Source: CAZUDI01 sp964618975 (GTDB lineage: Bacteria > Desulfobacterota > Desulfomonilia > UBA1062). Taken from it: a stretch of DNA of 38,480 nucleotides. Every line of letters starts with the position of its first letter. Position 1 is the stretch's first letter. The stretch covers positions 1 to 38,480 of the forward strand of contig CAZUDI010000037.1 in the NCBI GenBank assembly GCA_964618975.1, written 5' to 3'. The position numbers were made by a program, and so were the translations under genes. The notes under the pieces are model-generated. The model was not told where the DNA came from. It searched no databases and was given only the letters and a program-made list of their open reading frames with translations. Below are positions 1 through 7,840 of this stretch, piece after piece.

Positions 1-64
1 CCGAGCGCACCTCTCCCGTCGACAGGTCCACCATGAGTATCCTGCCCATGTACGCAAGTGCCAT
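1..64 (-). CDS. Aldehyde:ferredoxin oxidoreductase family protein, N-terminal fragment (runs off window)
   Basis: Only the first 21 codons lie in the window. Reading leftwards from the ATG at 64-62 gives MALAYMGRILMVDLSTGEVR and then Ser. This matches the conserved opening of tungsten/molybdenum aldehyde:ferredoxin oxidoreductases, which begin with a G(K/R)ILxVDLT(T)G strand. An AAGGAG ribosome binding site (rc of 71-76) sits just upstream at good spacing. Enzymes of this family oxidise aldehydes to acids with ferredoxin as acceptor in the anaerobe cytoplasm. The catalytic and pterin-binding parts are outside the window, so the family call rests on the N-terminal motif alone. Confidence 0.7.
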   Translation of the reverse strand, partial: MALAYMGRILMVDLSTGEVRS

Positions 65-182
65 AAGAGACTCCTTCTCTTCAATTTAGGACAAATATTC
101 CATGAAGGGACACCTATCCCTCACCTCTTCGGCATATTATCGAACAGCTGCTCTCTCGCCTTCAGACCCTTGCCGGGGGGCC

Positions 183-374
183 TCAGAGGGGCTCGTGGGC
201 CTTTTTGCCGTAAACCCGCTCATAGGCCTGGCAGAACGGACAGAGCCGCTCCTCGATCCTGGACACGAACCAGAAGGCGGCTCCCTGCTGCTGGACCCGC
301 GCCCGGCGGCATACGGGGCAAGTCAGACAAAGCTGAGCCATCTTTCTGTCTCTCTCCGATACAGTTTTCTCCAT
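183..374 (-). CDS. Small zinc-ribbon protein, 63 aa
   Basis: Product of 63 residues starting MEKTVSERDRKMAQLCLTC. Two cysteine pairs, one in CLTCPVC and one in CPFCQ, are about 30 residues apart, as in a rubredoxin-like or zinc-ribbon knuckle. The ATG at 374 is preferred over an in-frame ATG 21 nt upstream because AGGAGGGGG lies directly ahead of it. It is on the same strand as the AOR gene and 118 nt upstream of it, so the two may be co-transcribed. No specific function is recognised. Metal binding is inferred from the cysteine pattern only. Confidence 0.65.
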   Translation of the reverse strand: MEKTVSERDRKMAQLCLTCPVCRRARVQQQGAAFWFVSRIEERLCPFCQAYERVYGKKAHEPL

Positions 375-397
375 CGGCCCCCTCCTAGAATACACTC

Positions 398-414
398 ATT
401 GTGCATCCCACAAT
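398..414. promoter_or_regulatory. Inverted repeat over the -10 region of the zinc-ribbon gene promoter
   Basis: ATTGTG-CATCC-CACAAT, perfect 6-bp arms with a 5-bp spacer. It overlaps the candidate -10 box and start site of the minus-strand promoter at 410-438, a typical repressor position. No local regulator can be assigned. Confidence 0.4.
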
Positions 415-438
415 ACGAGTATTGACCCTGAAAATCAA
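410..438 (-). promoter_or_regulatory. Candidate sigma-70 promoter for the zinc-ribbon/AOR genes
   Basis: On the minus strand TTGATT (438-433), a 17-nt spacer and TATTGT (415-410), about 36 nt upstream of the start codon at 374. Spacing is ideal and each box matches the consensus at 4 of 6 positions. The rest of the gap 375-647 holds one short inverted repeat, GGCAG-TTATA-CTGCC at 469-483, and nothing else recognisable. Confidence 0.4.
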
Positions 439-647
439 CATGGCAGAATGATATCGCCCCAATCGACAGGCAGTTATACTGCCATTCATAGCATAATAAA
501 TGAGGCCCCCCACACGTCATTACATACCAAAGACAAGGATTTCCTTATCATATGTTTCTACGCATGGGAACCACCGAAAATATGATTCCCCCCCACTGGC
601 CCGGTGGCGACGTATGTGCGCCTGTATCTCCGGGAAGTCTTCCCCGC

Positions 648-1481
648 TCAGGCGGCCATGGTCCCCTCAGCGGCCACGCCAAGGGTGGGGAGTTTCAGCC
701 CCTGAGGCAGCATCACCTCCAGGGCCACGGGCAGGTGATCGGAGAGGGGGTAGTTGATAACCTGGCCCCGCCTCACCCGGATGCCGCCCGATACCAGGAT
801 GTGATCAATGTGGCGTTCCGGTCTCCAGCTCGGAAAGGTCAAGAGGCCCGGCACCGGCAGACGCAGGTCGGCCTTGAGCCGCAGGAGCCTGAGCTCCTCG
901 CTGTCGGCCCCGCAGTTCAGGTCACCCATCATGATCACATGGGCGGTTTCCTGCATCAGGCTGGCAAGATACTCCACCTGCTCGAGCCTGGCCTTACGGC
1001 TCAGGGCCAGGTGGGCGATCACGACCAGCAGATCCTGAGCCCCCCCTTCCCCGAAGCGCATCAGCAGTGCGCCCCTGCCCGGGAGCCTGCCCGGCAGACT
1101 GTGTCGGGTGACACGCTGCGGGGCGTGCCTGGTCAGCGCCCCGAGACTGTGCCTGGCCACCACAGAGAGCTTGCGATTGATCTTCTCATAGCTGAAGGGA
1201 AATCTGGCCATCTGGGCCAGGTAACCGATCTGGTTGACAAACCCACTTCTCAGACTGCCGCCGTCGAGCTCCTGCAGCCCCACCAGATCAAAGCCCTCGA
1301 TCAGCCAGGCGATGCGGCGGAGGTTGAGCTGTCGGTTAGAGGTGGGCAGGAGATGCTGCCAACCCTTGGTGACATAGTGACTGCGCCTGGTGGTGGCGAT
1401 TCCGACCTGGATATTGTAGCTCAGAAGTCTGAGTCGTTGCCGGTCCTGCCCCTGAGGGTCGTAGGTGCGGTCTTGAACCAT
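648..1481 (-). CDS. Endonuclease/exonuclease/phosphatase (EEP) family protein
   Basis: Product of 277 residues with the whole EEP metal-dependent phosphodiesterase signature in order: Asn23 in SYNIQVG, Glu71 in GLQELDGG, His157 in IAHLALS, Asp187/Asn189 in GDLNC, Asp226 in HIDHILVS and Asp248-His249 in SDHLPV. The family includes exonuclease III, DNase I-like enzymes and lipid phosphodiesterases. The substrate cannot be told from sequence. The length fits a single-domain EEP enzyme, and no signal peptide is visible, so it is probably cytoplasmic. The ATG at 1481 was chosen because AGGAGG lies 6 nt upstream. A longer in-frame start at 1562 has no such site. Confidence 0.85.
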   Translation of the reverse strand: MVQDRTYDPQGQDRQRLRLLSYNIQVGIATTRRSHYVTKGWQHLLPTSNRQLNLRRIAWLIEGFDLVGLQELDGGSLRSGFVNQIGYLAQMARFPFSYEKINRKLSVVARHSLGALTRHAPQRVTRHSLPGRLPGRGALLMRFGEGGAQDLLVVIAHLALSRKARLEQVEYLASLMQETAHVIMMGDLNCGADSEELRLLRLKADLRLPVPGLLTFPSWRPERHIDHILVSGGIRVRRGQVINYPLSDHLPVALEVMLPQGLKLPTLGVAAEGTMAA

Positions 1482-1717
1482 TGCGTTCCTCCTGATGTCG
1501 GCTTGCGGCGACGACCTCTTGGTTGCCTCAAGGTGCATGCGATCCTGTCCAGACACCGTCATGCCCCCTGAGCCTTGTTTTCACAAAGGCGTGGGGGCAT
1601 GCTCATTATCGCTTGAGTTCGGATCCAATCGGCGGGCCTCGTGGTGCGGATTATCATCTCCCCTTTCTATCGGGTGGATCCGGAAATCACTTGAGGGGGG
1701 GGGCACATCGGCCCACA

Positions 1718-1743
1718 GCTATCGCCTCACTCGGTGTGATAGC
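1718..1743. other. Stem-loop in the 1482-1946 intergenic region
   Basis: GCTATC and GATAGC arms enclose a CAC/GTG inner pairing. It lies in the 465-nt gap between the EEP gene start and the thioredoxin gene end. No gene is supported in that gap. Confidence 0.3.
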
Positions 1744-1856
1744 ATGGGGAATCCGGGCGATCAAGGGCCTTCCAGGGACACGCTTGCCCGCGGGTTGGGA
1801 GTCAGCCCGGGGGAGGGACTTCGGAGGGGGACAGTTCGAGGCCTCCGGGATTTACA

Positions 1857-1887
1857 GGTATGCGGCCAGGAGAACCGGCCGCATACC
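1857..1887 (-). terminator. Strong stem-loop downstream of trxC, possible terminator
   Basis: GGTATGCGGCC at 1857-1867 and GGCCGCATACC at 1877-1887 form a perfect 11-bp stem with a 9-nt loop, 60 nt past the trxC stop in the direction of transcription. No U-tract follows, so intrinsic termination is uncertain. Confidence 0.4.
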
Positions 1888-1946
1888 CGAGGGGGAAAGG
1901 AGAGTCCTTCACCCTTGAGGACAGGGCCCTTTACGTCTGTCGGCGC

Positions 1947-2399
1947 TCACAGCAGACGGCGCAGACGCTGTTCAAGGACTTCCCTGGGCTGGGCGCCCAC
2001 CAGGGTCTCCACGAGTCGCCCGCCCGTGAAGATCAGCAGGCTCGGGATGCTGCGGATGCCGAAGCGCGCCGATGCCTGGGGATTCTCGTCCACGTTGATC
2101 TTGACGATCTTGACCTGGCCCGCAAACTCGCGGGCCAGTCCGTCGAGCACAGGTGCAACCGTGCGGCACGGAGCGCACCACGGGGCCCAGAAGTCCACCA
2201 CGACCGGCAGGGGTGACTTAAGCACCTCGCTCTCGAAGCGCGCATCCGTAAGCTTGTCCACCCGCCCTTCAAGGGCAGGGTCGGGCAGCGGCGCCTTGCA
2301 GCGGCCGCAGCGGGGATGGTCCTGAAGCCTGTGTCGGGGAAGGCGGTTTTTGGCCGAGCATTTCTCGCAGGTCACGATCAGCGTATCCGGATTCGGCAT
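1947..2399 (-). CDS. trxC: Thioredoxin 2 (zinc-containing thioredoxin)
   Basis: Product of 150 residues. An N-terminal zinc ribbon (Cys11-x2-Cys14 and Cys31-x2-Cys34) is followed by a thioredoxin fold (about 45-150) with the active site WCAPC at Cys75/Cys78 and the cis-Pro loop in RSIPSLLIF. This zinc-ribbon plus thioredoxin arrangement is diagnostic of TrxC, a cytoplasmic disulfide reductase linked to oxidative stress. The active-site dipeptide is Ala-Pro rather than the usual Gly-Pro. An AAGGGGG site precedes the ATG at 2399. Confidence 0.92.
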   Translation of the reverse strand: MPNPDTLIVTCEKCSAKNRLPRHRLQDHPRCGRCKAPLPDPALEGRVDKLTDARFESEVLKSPLPVVVDFWAPWCAPCRTVAPVLDGLAREFAGQVKIVKINVDENPQASARFGIRSIPSLLIFTGGRLVETLVGAQPREVLEQRLRRLL

Positions 2400-2436
2400 C
2401 TTAGCCCCCTTGGCATGTTTTTCCTTTTGAGTAGGG

Positions 2437-2697
2437 TCAAGAGGGGCCCCTGTCCAGTGAGCCGCCGGGGGGTTCCGGGGCCGCCATAAGGGGAGATCCG
2501 AGGCGCGTCCCCTTCCAGGTGCTCAGGAGGTTGTCGCGATGGATATCGTCGTCGCGGTCGAAGAAGACCACCACGTGGGTGTCCTCCAGTGATCTGGCCC
2601 CGGTGCAGATCTCCTTCAGATTCTCCACCTGTTCGCTCTCCAACGAGTTTTCTCCGCAGAGGTAGACGGCATAAGTCCAGGCCCTTTCCTCAGGCAC
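2437..2697 (-). pseudogene. Fragment of a clostripain-like (peptidase C11) protein
   Basis: The readable frame contains WTYAVYLCGENSLE, a run about 20 residues later reading THVVVFFDRDDD, and little else. These correspond to the first strand (WT..VYM..DNNLE) and second strand (VVVQ.DR) of clostripain-family cysteine peptidases. A stop follows after 86 residues, long before any catalytic His/Cys. The only start is a GTG at 2697 without a ribosome binding site, and the last 25 residues resemble no protease. It is best read as a decayed or truncated remnant. A short expressed protein is possible but less likely. Confidence 0.5.
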
Positions 2698-2850
2698 GAA
2701 CGGGTTTTGCCACAGCAGGCAGACCCCGCCAGGGGCACGGCCAGGGCTCCGATAAAATCGGGGCTGTCGGAAGGGGGGGACAATATGCTACAAGGAAAGG
2801 CATGAAGATCGGCAGTGCCCTCCTGCCGCACCGGGCACCGCCGGCATCCA

Positions 2851-2856
2851 TATAAT
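2851..2856 (+). promoter_or_regulatory. Consensus -10 box ahead of the sigma-54 activator gene
   Basis: Perfect TATAAT, 28 nt before the ATG at 2884. No good -35 hexamer is found 16-18 nt upstream, so the promoter call is weak. Confidence 0.25.
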
Positions 2857-2883
2857 GGTGTAGTGACATTGAGGGGGAGGGGC

Positions 2884-5058
2884 ATGTCCGAGACCGACAT
2901 CATCCACACCCTGGAGGAGGCCCTGAGGGAGGGCAAGGAGAACGGGGAGCGGCTCATCAGCCGGCTGCGGCTCATGATCGTCCTGCTGGCGCCGGTCTCG
3001 GTGCTGCTGGTGCTTCTCACCCACCCGGGTCTCCCCAAGGGCTACCTCGTCATGGCGCTTATCGCCTGGACCCTCATGCTCCTCTATGCCTTCACGGTGC
3101 ACCTCGTGCTCCACAGGGGGCTCTATCGTCCCGGCCTGGGCTACCTGACGCTCTTCCTGGACGCCATCGGACTCGGGCTCTACCTCATGGCGCTCTCCTT
3201 CTTCAAGCCCGGCTATATCGGGGCGCTCTACGAACCGCTCTTTGCGGTCTACTACATCATCAGCGTCAGCGGCACGATCAAATACGACTTCAAGTACTCC
3301 TTCTTCAGTGTCGGTATCTGTGCGGGCATGGTCTTTCTCCTTACCGGGTTCGATTCCCGCTTCCATACCCTCGAGCCAAGTCTGTCCCTGATCGCCGAAA
3401 AGCTCCTCATGCTCGTCATCTTCACCCTCATCTCGATCATCTTCCACAACATGTTCACCCGCATCGTGGTGGCCGAACACCAGCTCATGAGCCGGCGCTA
3501 TCGGGAGATCTCCACCATCCTGACCATCGGGAGCGATATCTCCTCCCGCAGAAAGCTCGAAAAGACGCTCGAAACCATCGTGCAGGAGACACAGACCCTG
3601 CTGCAGGCCGATCTGTGCTATCTCGCCTGGCCGGGGGAGACAGGAAGCCGCGAGGCCCACGTGATAACCTCCGGCACGCGCTCCCTGGGGGCGATGCCGC
3701 TGTGCCCCGGCCACGGTCTGGAAGGCCGTCTGCTCGCCACGGGCGAACCGCTGATAGCCGGCTCGCCGCAGGAACTCGCCTCCCTGTGCGGCCGGGCCAC
3801 CGCCGGGCACCTCACCGCCGAGGGGGTGCACGCCGTGCTTGGGGTCCCCATGAGCATCGAGGGCGAAATCATCGGGGTGTTCGTAGCCGCGCGGAGGAGG
3901 TCCCAGCCCTTCAGCGGCTATGACCGCATCCTGCTGAGCACCCTCTCGCAGCAGGCCGCCCTCACCCTGCAGAACGCCCTGCTCTTCGAGAGGCTGCACC
4001 ACGAACACCAGCCCTTTCTCCCGGCCCCGCAGGGCCAGGGGCCGGTCGTCTTCGAGGGCATGCTGGGGGCCAGTCCGGCGATGCAGCGCCTCTACGCCCT
4101 CATCGGCAAGGCCTCTTCGAGCGATCATCCGGTGCTCATCCGCGGGGAGAGCGGCACGGGCAAGGAACTGGTGGCGCGCGCCCTGCACGCCCGCAGCCCA
4201 CGCGCCCAGGGCCCCTTCATCACCATCAACTGTGCCGCCATTCCCGAGACCCTGCTCGAAAGCGAGCTCTTCGGCCACGAGCGCGGGGCCTTCACCGGCG
4301 CCATCAGGCGCAAGCGGGGCCGGTTCGAACTCGCCCACACCGGCACGCTCTTCCTCGACGAGATCGGCGACATGGGCCTGGTCCTCCAGACCAAGCTCCT
4401 CCGTGTCCTGCAGGAGCAGGTATTCGAGCGTCTGGGGGGGGAGACGCCCCTGCGCGTCGATGTACGTGTGATCAGCGCCACGCACCAGGACCTGAAGGCC
4501 AAGATAGCCTCCGGGACCTTCAGGGAAGACCTGTACTACCGCATCAACACCCTGCCTATCTACACCCCGGCGCTCAGGGAGCGCCGGGAGGACATCCCGC
4601 TGCTGGTGGAGCACTTCATCGCGGTCTGCGGTCAGGGAAACAATCACGAACTGCGGCTTTCGCAGGCCGCCATGGACTATCTCACGGGACGCGACTGGAA
4701 GGGCAACGTGCGCGAGCTCGAAAACCTGATCAAGCGCATGGTGACCATGGCCGAGCACGACCTCCTCCAGACGGCGGACGTGGAGGATCTCATCGGCATG
4801 CTGGAGCCCGGCCCGGCCGGAGGCGACCCTGCCACCCTGCGCGACTATGCCTGGCGCAAAGCCGCCCAGGGGTGCTCGCTGGCGGACGAAGCGGGCCTTT
4901 TCGAGCGCACCCTGATCGAGGCGGCCCTGAGCCGCTCGGGGGGGAACATCTCCGAGGCGGGCCGCATCCTCAACCTCCCCAAATCTACCCTGTTCAACAA
5001 GATCCAGAAACACGGGCTCTCTCTCGAGGATGGGGGCACAAGGCGCCACGTTTCTTAA
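2884..5058 (+). CDS. Membrane-anchored sigma-54-dependent transcriptional activator (MASE-like TM / GAF / AAA+ / Fis)
   Basis: Product of 724 residues. Residues 28-195 hold about six hydrophobic segments, so the sensor part sits in the inner membrane. A GAF-like domain spans roughly 205-370. The sigma-54 AAA+ module follows, with Walker A GESGTGKE (421-428), the sigma-54 contact loop GAFTGA (468-473) and Walker B TLFLDEIGD (488-496). A Fis-type helix-turn-helix ends the protein (about 670-718, NISEAGRILNLPKSTLFNKI). It should activate sigma-54 promoters in response to a membrane or small-molecule signal. There is no receiver domain and no adjacent kinase. The start ATG at 2884 has GAGGGGGAGGGG just upstream. 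Further upstream starts lack this. Targets are unknown, but sigma-54-like sequences occur at 26042 and, weakly, at 8889. Confidence 0.92.
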   Translation: MSETDIIHTLEEALREGKENGERLISRLRLMIVLLAPVSVLLVLLTHPGLPKGYLVMALIAWTLMLLYAFTVHLVLHRGLYRPGLGYLTLFLDAIGLGLYLMALSFFKPGYIGALYEPLFAVYYIISVSGTIKYDFKYSFFSVGICAGMVFLLTGFDSRFHTLEPSLSLIAEKLLMLVIFTLISIIFHNMFTRIVVAEHQLMSRRYREISTILTIGSDISSRRKLEKTLETIVQETQTLLQADLCYLAWPGETGSREAHVITSGTRSLGAMPLCPGHGLEGRLLATGEPLIAGSPQELASLCGRATAGHLTAEGVHAVLGVPMSIEGEIIGVFVAARRRSQPFSGYDRILLSTLSQQAALTLQNALLFERLHHEHQPFLPAPQGQGPVVFEGMLGASPAMQRLYALIGKASSSDHPVLIRGESGTGKELVARALHARSPRAQGPFITINCAAIPETLLESELFGHERGAFTGAIRRKRGRFELAHTGTLFLDEIGDMGLVLQTKLLRVLQEQVFERLGGETPLRVDVRVISATHQDLKAKIASGTFREDLYYRINTLPIYTPALRERREDIPLLVEHFIAVCGQGNNHELRLSQAAMDYLTGRDWKGNVRELENLIKRMVTMAEHDLLQTADVEDLIGMLEPGPAGGDPATLRDYAWRKAAQGCSLADEAGLFERTLIEAALSRSGGNISEAGRILNLPKSTLFNKIQKHGLSLEDGGTRRHVS

Positions 5059-5285
5059 GGGCAGAATAGCTGGGCCTTCTGGTGGTTGCCCTTGCAGGCG
5101 TTCGGAGATAGGCCATGCAGACTCCCGGCCCGGCCGGGCAACGCTCGCCTGCAGGACATGGCTCCCTCGGGGCAGCTCTCCGGTCTGAAACGGCATACGG
5201 CTTTTCAGTCCAGAGGAAAGGACAGCTACGATGAGGAGCGCATGGGGCCTCCTCACCGTAAGGGTGTCACTTCACGATATGCCTC

Positions 5286-7097
5286 TCAATCAGAAGGGTA
5301 CATCGCATCGATCTTGTCGGCGTACTTCTGATTGATGATGCGGCGTTTGAGCTTCATGGTCGGGGTCAACTCTCCGGTATCCTGGGACCATTCGGCCTCC
5401 AAGAGCGTGAACTTGCGGATTTGTTCCACGCGCGAAAAATCACGGGTGTGCGTCTCGATCTCACCCTGGAAGAGGGCCTGCACCGCGTTTGAGGCGAGCA
5501 GCTCCGCCCGGCTGCTGTAGGAGATGCTGGCCGTCTTGGCCCAGCCCTCGAGGGCCTCGAACGAGGGCACAATCAGGGCGGAGAGGTACTTTTTGTTGTC
5601 GCCGATCACGGCCAGCTGTTCGATGTAGGGTGAGGCCATCAGGCTGTTCTCGATGTTTTGCGGGGAGATGTTCTTGCCCCCCGAGGTAACCAGGATATCC
5701 TTGATGCGGCCGGTGATCCTGAGGTAGCCGTCCGCATCGATCTCCCCGATGTCGCCCGTGCGGAAGAACCCGTCTGCGGTGAAGACCTCCCGGGTGGCCT
5801 CCTCGTTCTTGTAGTAGCCCTTCATGACCTGCGGGCCCTTGACGAGGATCTCCCCGTCTTCCGCGATGCTGACGAGGGTATCCTTGACAGGCGGTCCGAC
5901 CGTGCCGGGCTTGATACGCGAGGGCTTGTTACCGTGGGTGACCGGGGTGGTCTCGGTCAGGCCGAAGCCCTCCAGGATGCGGATGCCCATCCCGAGGAAG
6001 AACTCGGCGTCCGACACGGAGAGCGGCCCGCCGCCGGAGATGGCGCCGTGCAGACGGTCCATCCCCAGGGCCGCCTTGAGCTTGGAGAAGATGAGCCTGT
6101 CGGCCAGGGCATACCTGAGGGCGAACAGGCCCGTACGGGGCTGGTCGTTGCAGAAATAGGGGAGATTCTGCCTGGCTATCCCCATGGCCCAGTTGAAGAG
6201 GGCCTTCTTGATGGCCGGGGCGCCGGCTATCTTGGAGATGATCCCGTTATGGACCTTCTCGTAGATCCGCGGGACGCTCACCATGAAGGTGGGGCGCACC
6301 TCCTGGAAGTTCTCCAGCAGTTTCTCGGTGCTTTCGGCAAAGGCCACCTTGTGGCCCAGAAAGATCGGCGTATAGTACCCCACGGTGCGCTCCAGCGAAT
6401 GGGCCAGGGGCAGGAAGGAGAGGAAGGTGTGCTCGCCGGAGAGGAATTCCGGGTCGACGGCGTTGAGCTGGTTGACGTTCGCGACAAAGTTGTTGTGCGT
6501 GAGCATGACCCCCTTGGGGTTGCCGGTGGTGCCCGAGGTATAGATGATAGTGGCCACGTCGTCAATGGCGATGGATTCCAGTCGCGCCTCGAACTGGGCC
6601 TTGTCCGGGAAGGTGCGGCCGGTCTGCAAAGCCTCGCCGAGGGTCGTGACCCCCTCCATGGCCGGGGAAAGCTCGTCGAAGATGATGACCTCCTTGAGGT
6701 TGGGGAGCTTGTCCTTCACGGCCAGGACCTTGTCCAGGTGTTCCCTGGTCCCCACAAAACAGAGGGTCGCATCGGAGTTGTCGATGATGTAGCGGCATTC
6801 TTCGGCGGAATTGGTGGCATAGATGGGTACATTCACCGCCCCCACGGAGAGGATCGCGAGATCGGCCACCCACCACTCGTAGCGGTTGGGAGCGAACAGG
6901 GTAATCTTCTCGTTAGGTTTGACCCCCCGGGACAGGAGGTAGTACCCGAGGTCACGGACCATTCCATCCATTTGATTCCAGGACAGATCCTCCCATACTC
7001 CGGCCTTGTTCTTGTAGGATACGAGCGTTCTGTCCCCGAACTGCTCCACCCGGTTCTGGAAAATCGCACCCATGGATGTTTCCTTGAAACGTGCCAT
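5286..7097 (-). CDS. Long-chain acyl-CoA synthetase (AMP-forming)
   Basis: Product of 603 residues, full length for the FadD/FAA1-type acyl-CoA ligases that activate fatty acids with ATP and CoA before beta-oxidation or lipid synthesis. Seen in sequence: the AMP-binding P-loop IIYTSGTTGNPKG (184-196), GFGLTETTPV (377-386), RTGDI (446-450), the hinge GRIKDILVTSGGKNISPQ (463-480) and a C-terminal lysine in TPTMKLKR, where the adenylation lysine normally lies. AAGGAGG precedes the ATG at 7097. The gene is monocistronic with its own promoter and palindrome. The 227-nt gap 5059-5285, where it converges on the sigma-54 activator gene, shows only a weak AAGGGCA/TGCCCTT inverted repeat (5057-5093). 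Confidence 0.92.
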   Translation of the reverse strand: MARFKETSMGAIFQNRVEQFGDRTLVSYKNKAGVWEDLSWNQMDGMVRDLGYYLLSRGVKPNEKITLFAPNRYEWWVADLAILSVGAVNVPIYATNSAEECRYIIDNSDATLCFVGTREHLDKVLAVKDKLPNLKEVIIFDELSPAMEGVTTLGEALQTGRTFPDKAQFEARLESIAIDDVATIIYTSGTTGNPKGVMLTHNNFVANVNQLNAVDPEFLSGEHTFLSFLPLAHSLERTVGYYTPIFLGHKVAFAESTEKLLENFQEVRPTFMVSVPRIYEKVHNGIISKIAGAPAIKKALFNWAMGIARQNLPYFCNDQPRTGLFALRYALADRLIFSKLKAALGMDRLHGAISGGGPLSVSDAEFFLGMGIRILEGFGLTETTPVTHGNKPSRIKPGTVGPPVKDTLVSIAEDGEILVKGPQVMKGYYKNEEATREVFTADGFFRTGDIGEIDADGYLRITGRIKDILVTSGGKNISPQNIENSLMASPYIEQLAVIGDNKKYLSALIVPSFEALEGWAKTASISYSSRAELLASNAVQALFQGEIETHTRDFSRVEQIRKFTLLEAEWSQDTGELTPTMKLKRRIINQKYADKIDAMYPSD

Positions 7098-7135
7098 ATG
7101 GATCCCTCCTTGTCAGTCACTTGAGATTAATCACA

Positions 7136-7150
7136 TTATATTGAATATAA
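7136..7150. promoter_or_regulatory. 15-bp palindrome over the acyl-CoA ligase promoter
   Basis: TTATATT-G-AATATAA is a perfect inverted repeat. It covers the candidate -10 box and lies 39 nt upstream of the ligase start. A fatty-acid-responsive TetR or GntR repressor is a plausible ligand, but this is inference. Confidence 0.45.
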
Positions 7151-7171
7151 AAGATTCCACGGGGTTTTCAA
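7144..7171 (-). promoter_or_regulatory. Candidate sigma-70 promoter of the acyl-CoA ligase gene
   Basis: On the minus strand TTGAAA (7171-7166), a 16-nt spacer and TATATT (7149-7144), in an AT-rich stretch that contrasts with the GC-rich surroundings. Confidence 0.45.
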
Positions 7172-7323
7172 GATGATCGTCTATGTTTTTATTAGATATT
7201 TATTTATGCCGCCAGGGGTCCCCCCCCCTGTCACCCGCGGGGTACCCTGCGCGGGGTCCCTGTGTCTTTCAGGTTCCGGACCTTCCGGGATCGAGCCATT
7301 TTGTGCAGGGAAGGCTTCCCTCC

Positions 7324-7839
7324 TTAAGCCACCGGAGGCCTGCCAGCGGCCCGCACGATCTCCCCGTAGTAGATGCGGTGATAATCCCTGCCCGCATAGT
7401 GAGACCCGATGGCTTCATCGAGGAAGTTCGCCGGCTCCAGGTCCTGCCAGTAGATCGTGCGGCATTCCAGGACGAACTCGGCCTCCCGGTAGGCAGGGGC
7501 CGCCACAGCCCTGGAGGCCACGGGGTTCAACCCGGAGGCAGCGATCTTGTCGCCGTCGCGTCCCGATCGCGACCCCAGGAGGGAGAGCGCCTTGCGGAAA
7601 CGCTCGGGAAAGGCGCACAGGGTGAAGGTGGGATAGCGCTCCAGGTACTCGAAGGTATAGCGTCCGGGCCGCACCACTACCTGGACAAAGGGCTTGCCCC
7701 ACATGGCGCCCAGGGCACCCCACCCCACGGTCATGGCATTGAAGTCCTCCAGCGTGCCGCAGGTAAGCAGGAGCCACCTGCCAAGCCACAGATTGACGAC
7801 CTCCACCTGCAAGGTGCCGGTAGCGATCTCTTCGTTCAT
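7324..7839 (-). CDS. Flavin reductase-like (DIM6/NTAB) family protein
   Basis: Product of 171 residues. The opening (NEDFNAMTVGW-type stretch seen as TLEDFNAMTVGWGALGAMWGKP) and the following VVVRPGRYTFEYLER strand match the FMN-binding split-barrel flavin reductase family, small proteins that bind FMN and use NAD(P)H or act as flavoredoxins. The start ATG at 7839 lies one nucleotide past the stop of the PPIase gene. Its GAGGAG site lies inside that gene, so the two are translationally coupled. The physiological partner is unknown. Confidence 0.8.
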   Translation of the reverse strand: MNEEIATGTLQVEVVNLWLGRWLLLTCGTLEDFNAMTVGWGALGAMWGKPFVQVVVRPGRYTFEYLERYPTFTLCAFPERFRKALSLLGSRSGRDGDKIAASGLNPVASRAVAAPAYREAEFVLECRTIYWQDLEPANFLDEAIGSHYAGRDYHRIYYGEIVRAAGRPPVA

Positions 7840-7840
7840 A

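Noticed and set aside
2788..5256. Long open frame of about 820 codons on the minus strand opposite the sigma-54 activator
   Set aside because: It is antisense to an unambiguous AAA+ regulator, has no ribosome site or recognisable domain, and is rich in Gly/Glu/Arg/Asp/His as expected for a frame opposite GC-rich coding DNA.
5658..7124. Open frame of 488 codons on the plus strand opposite the acyl-CoA ligase
   Set aside because: Antisense shadow of a full-length conserved gene, with no ribosome site and no domain.
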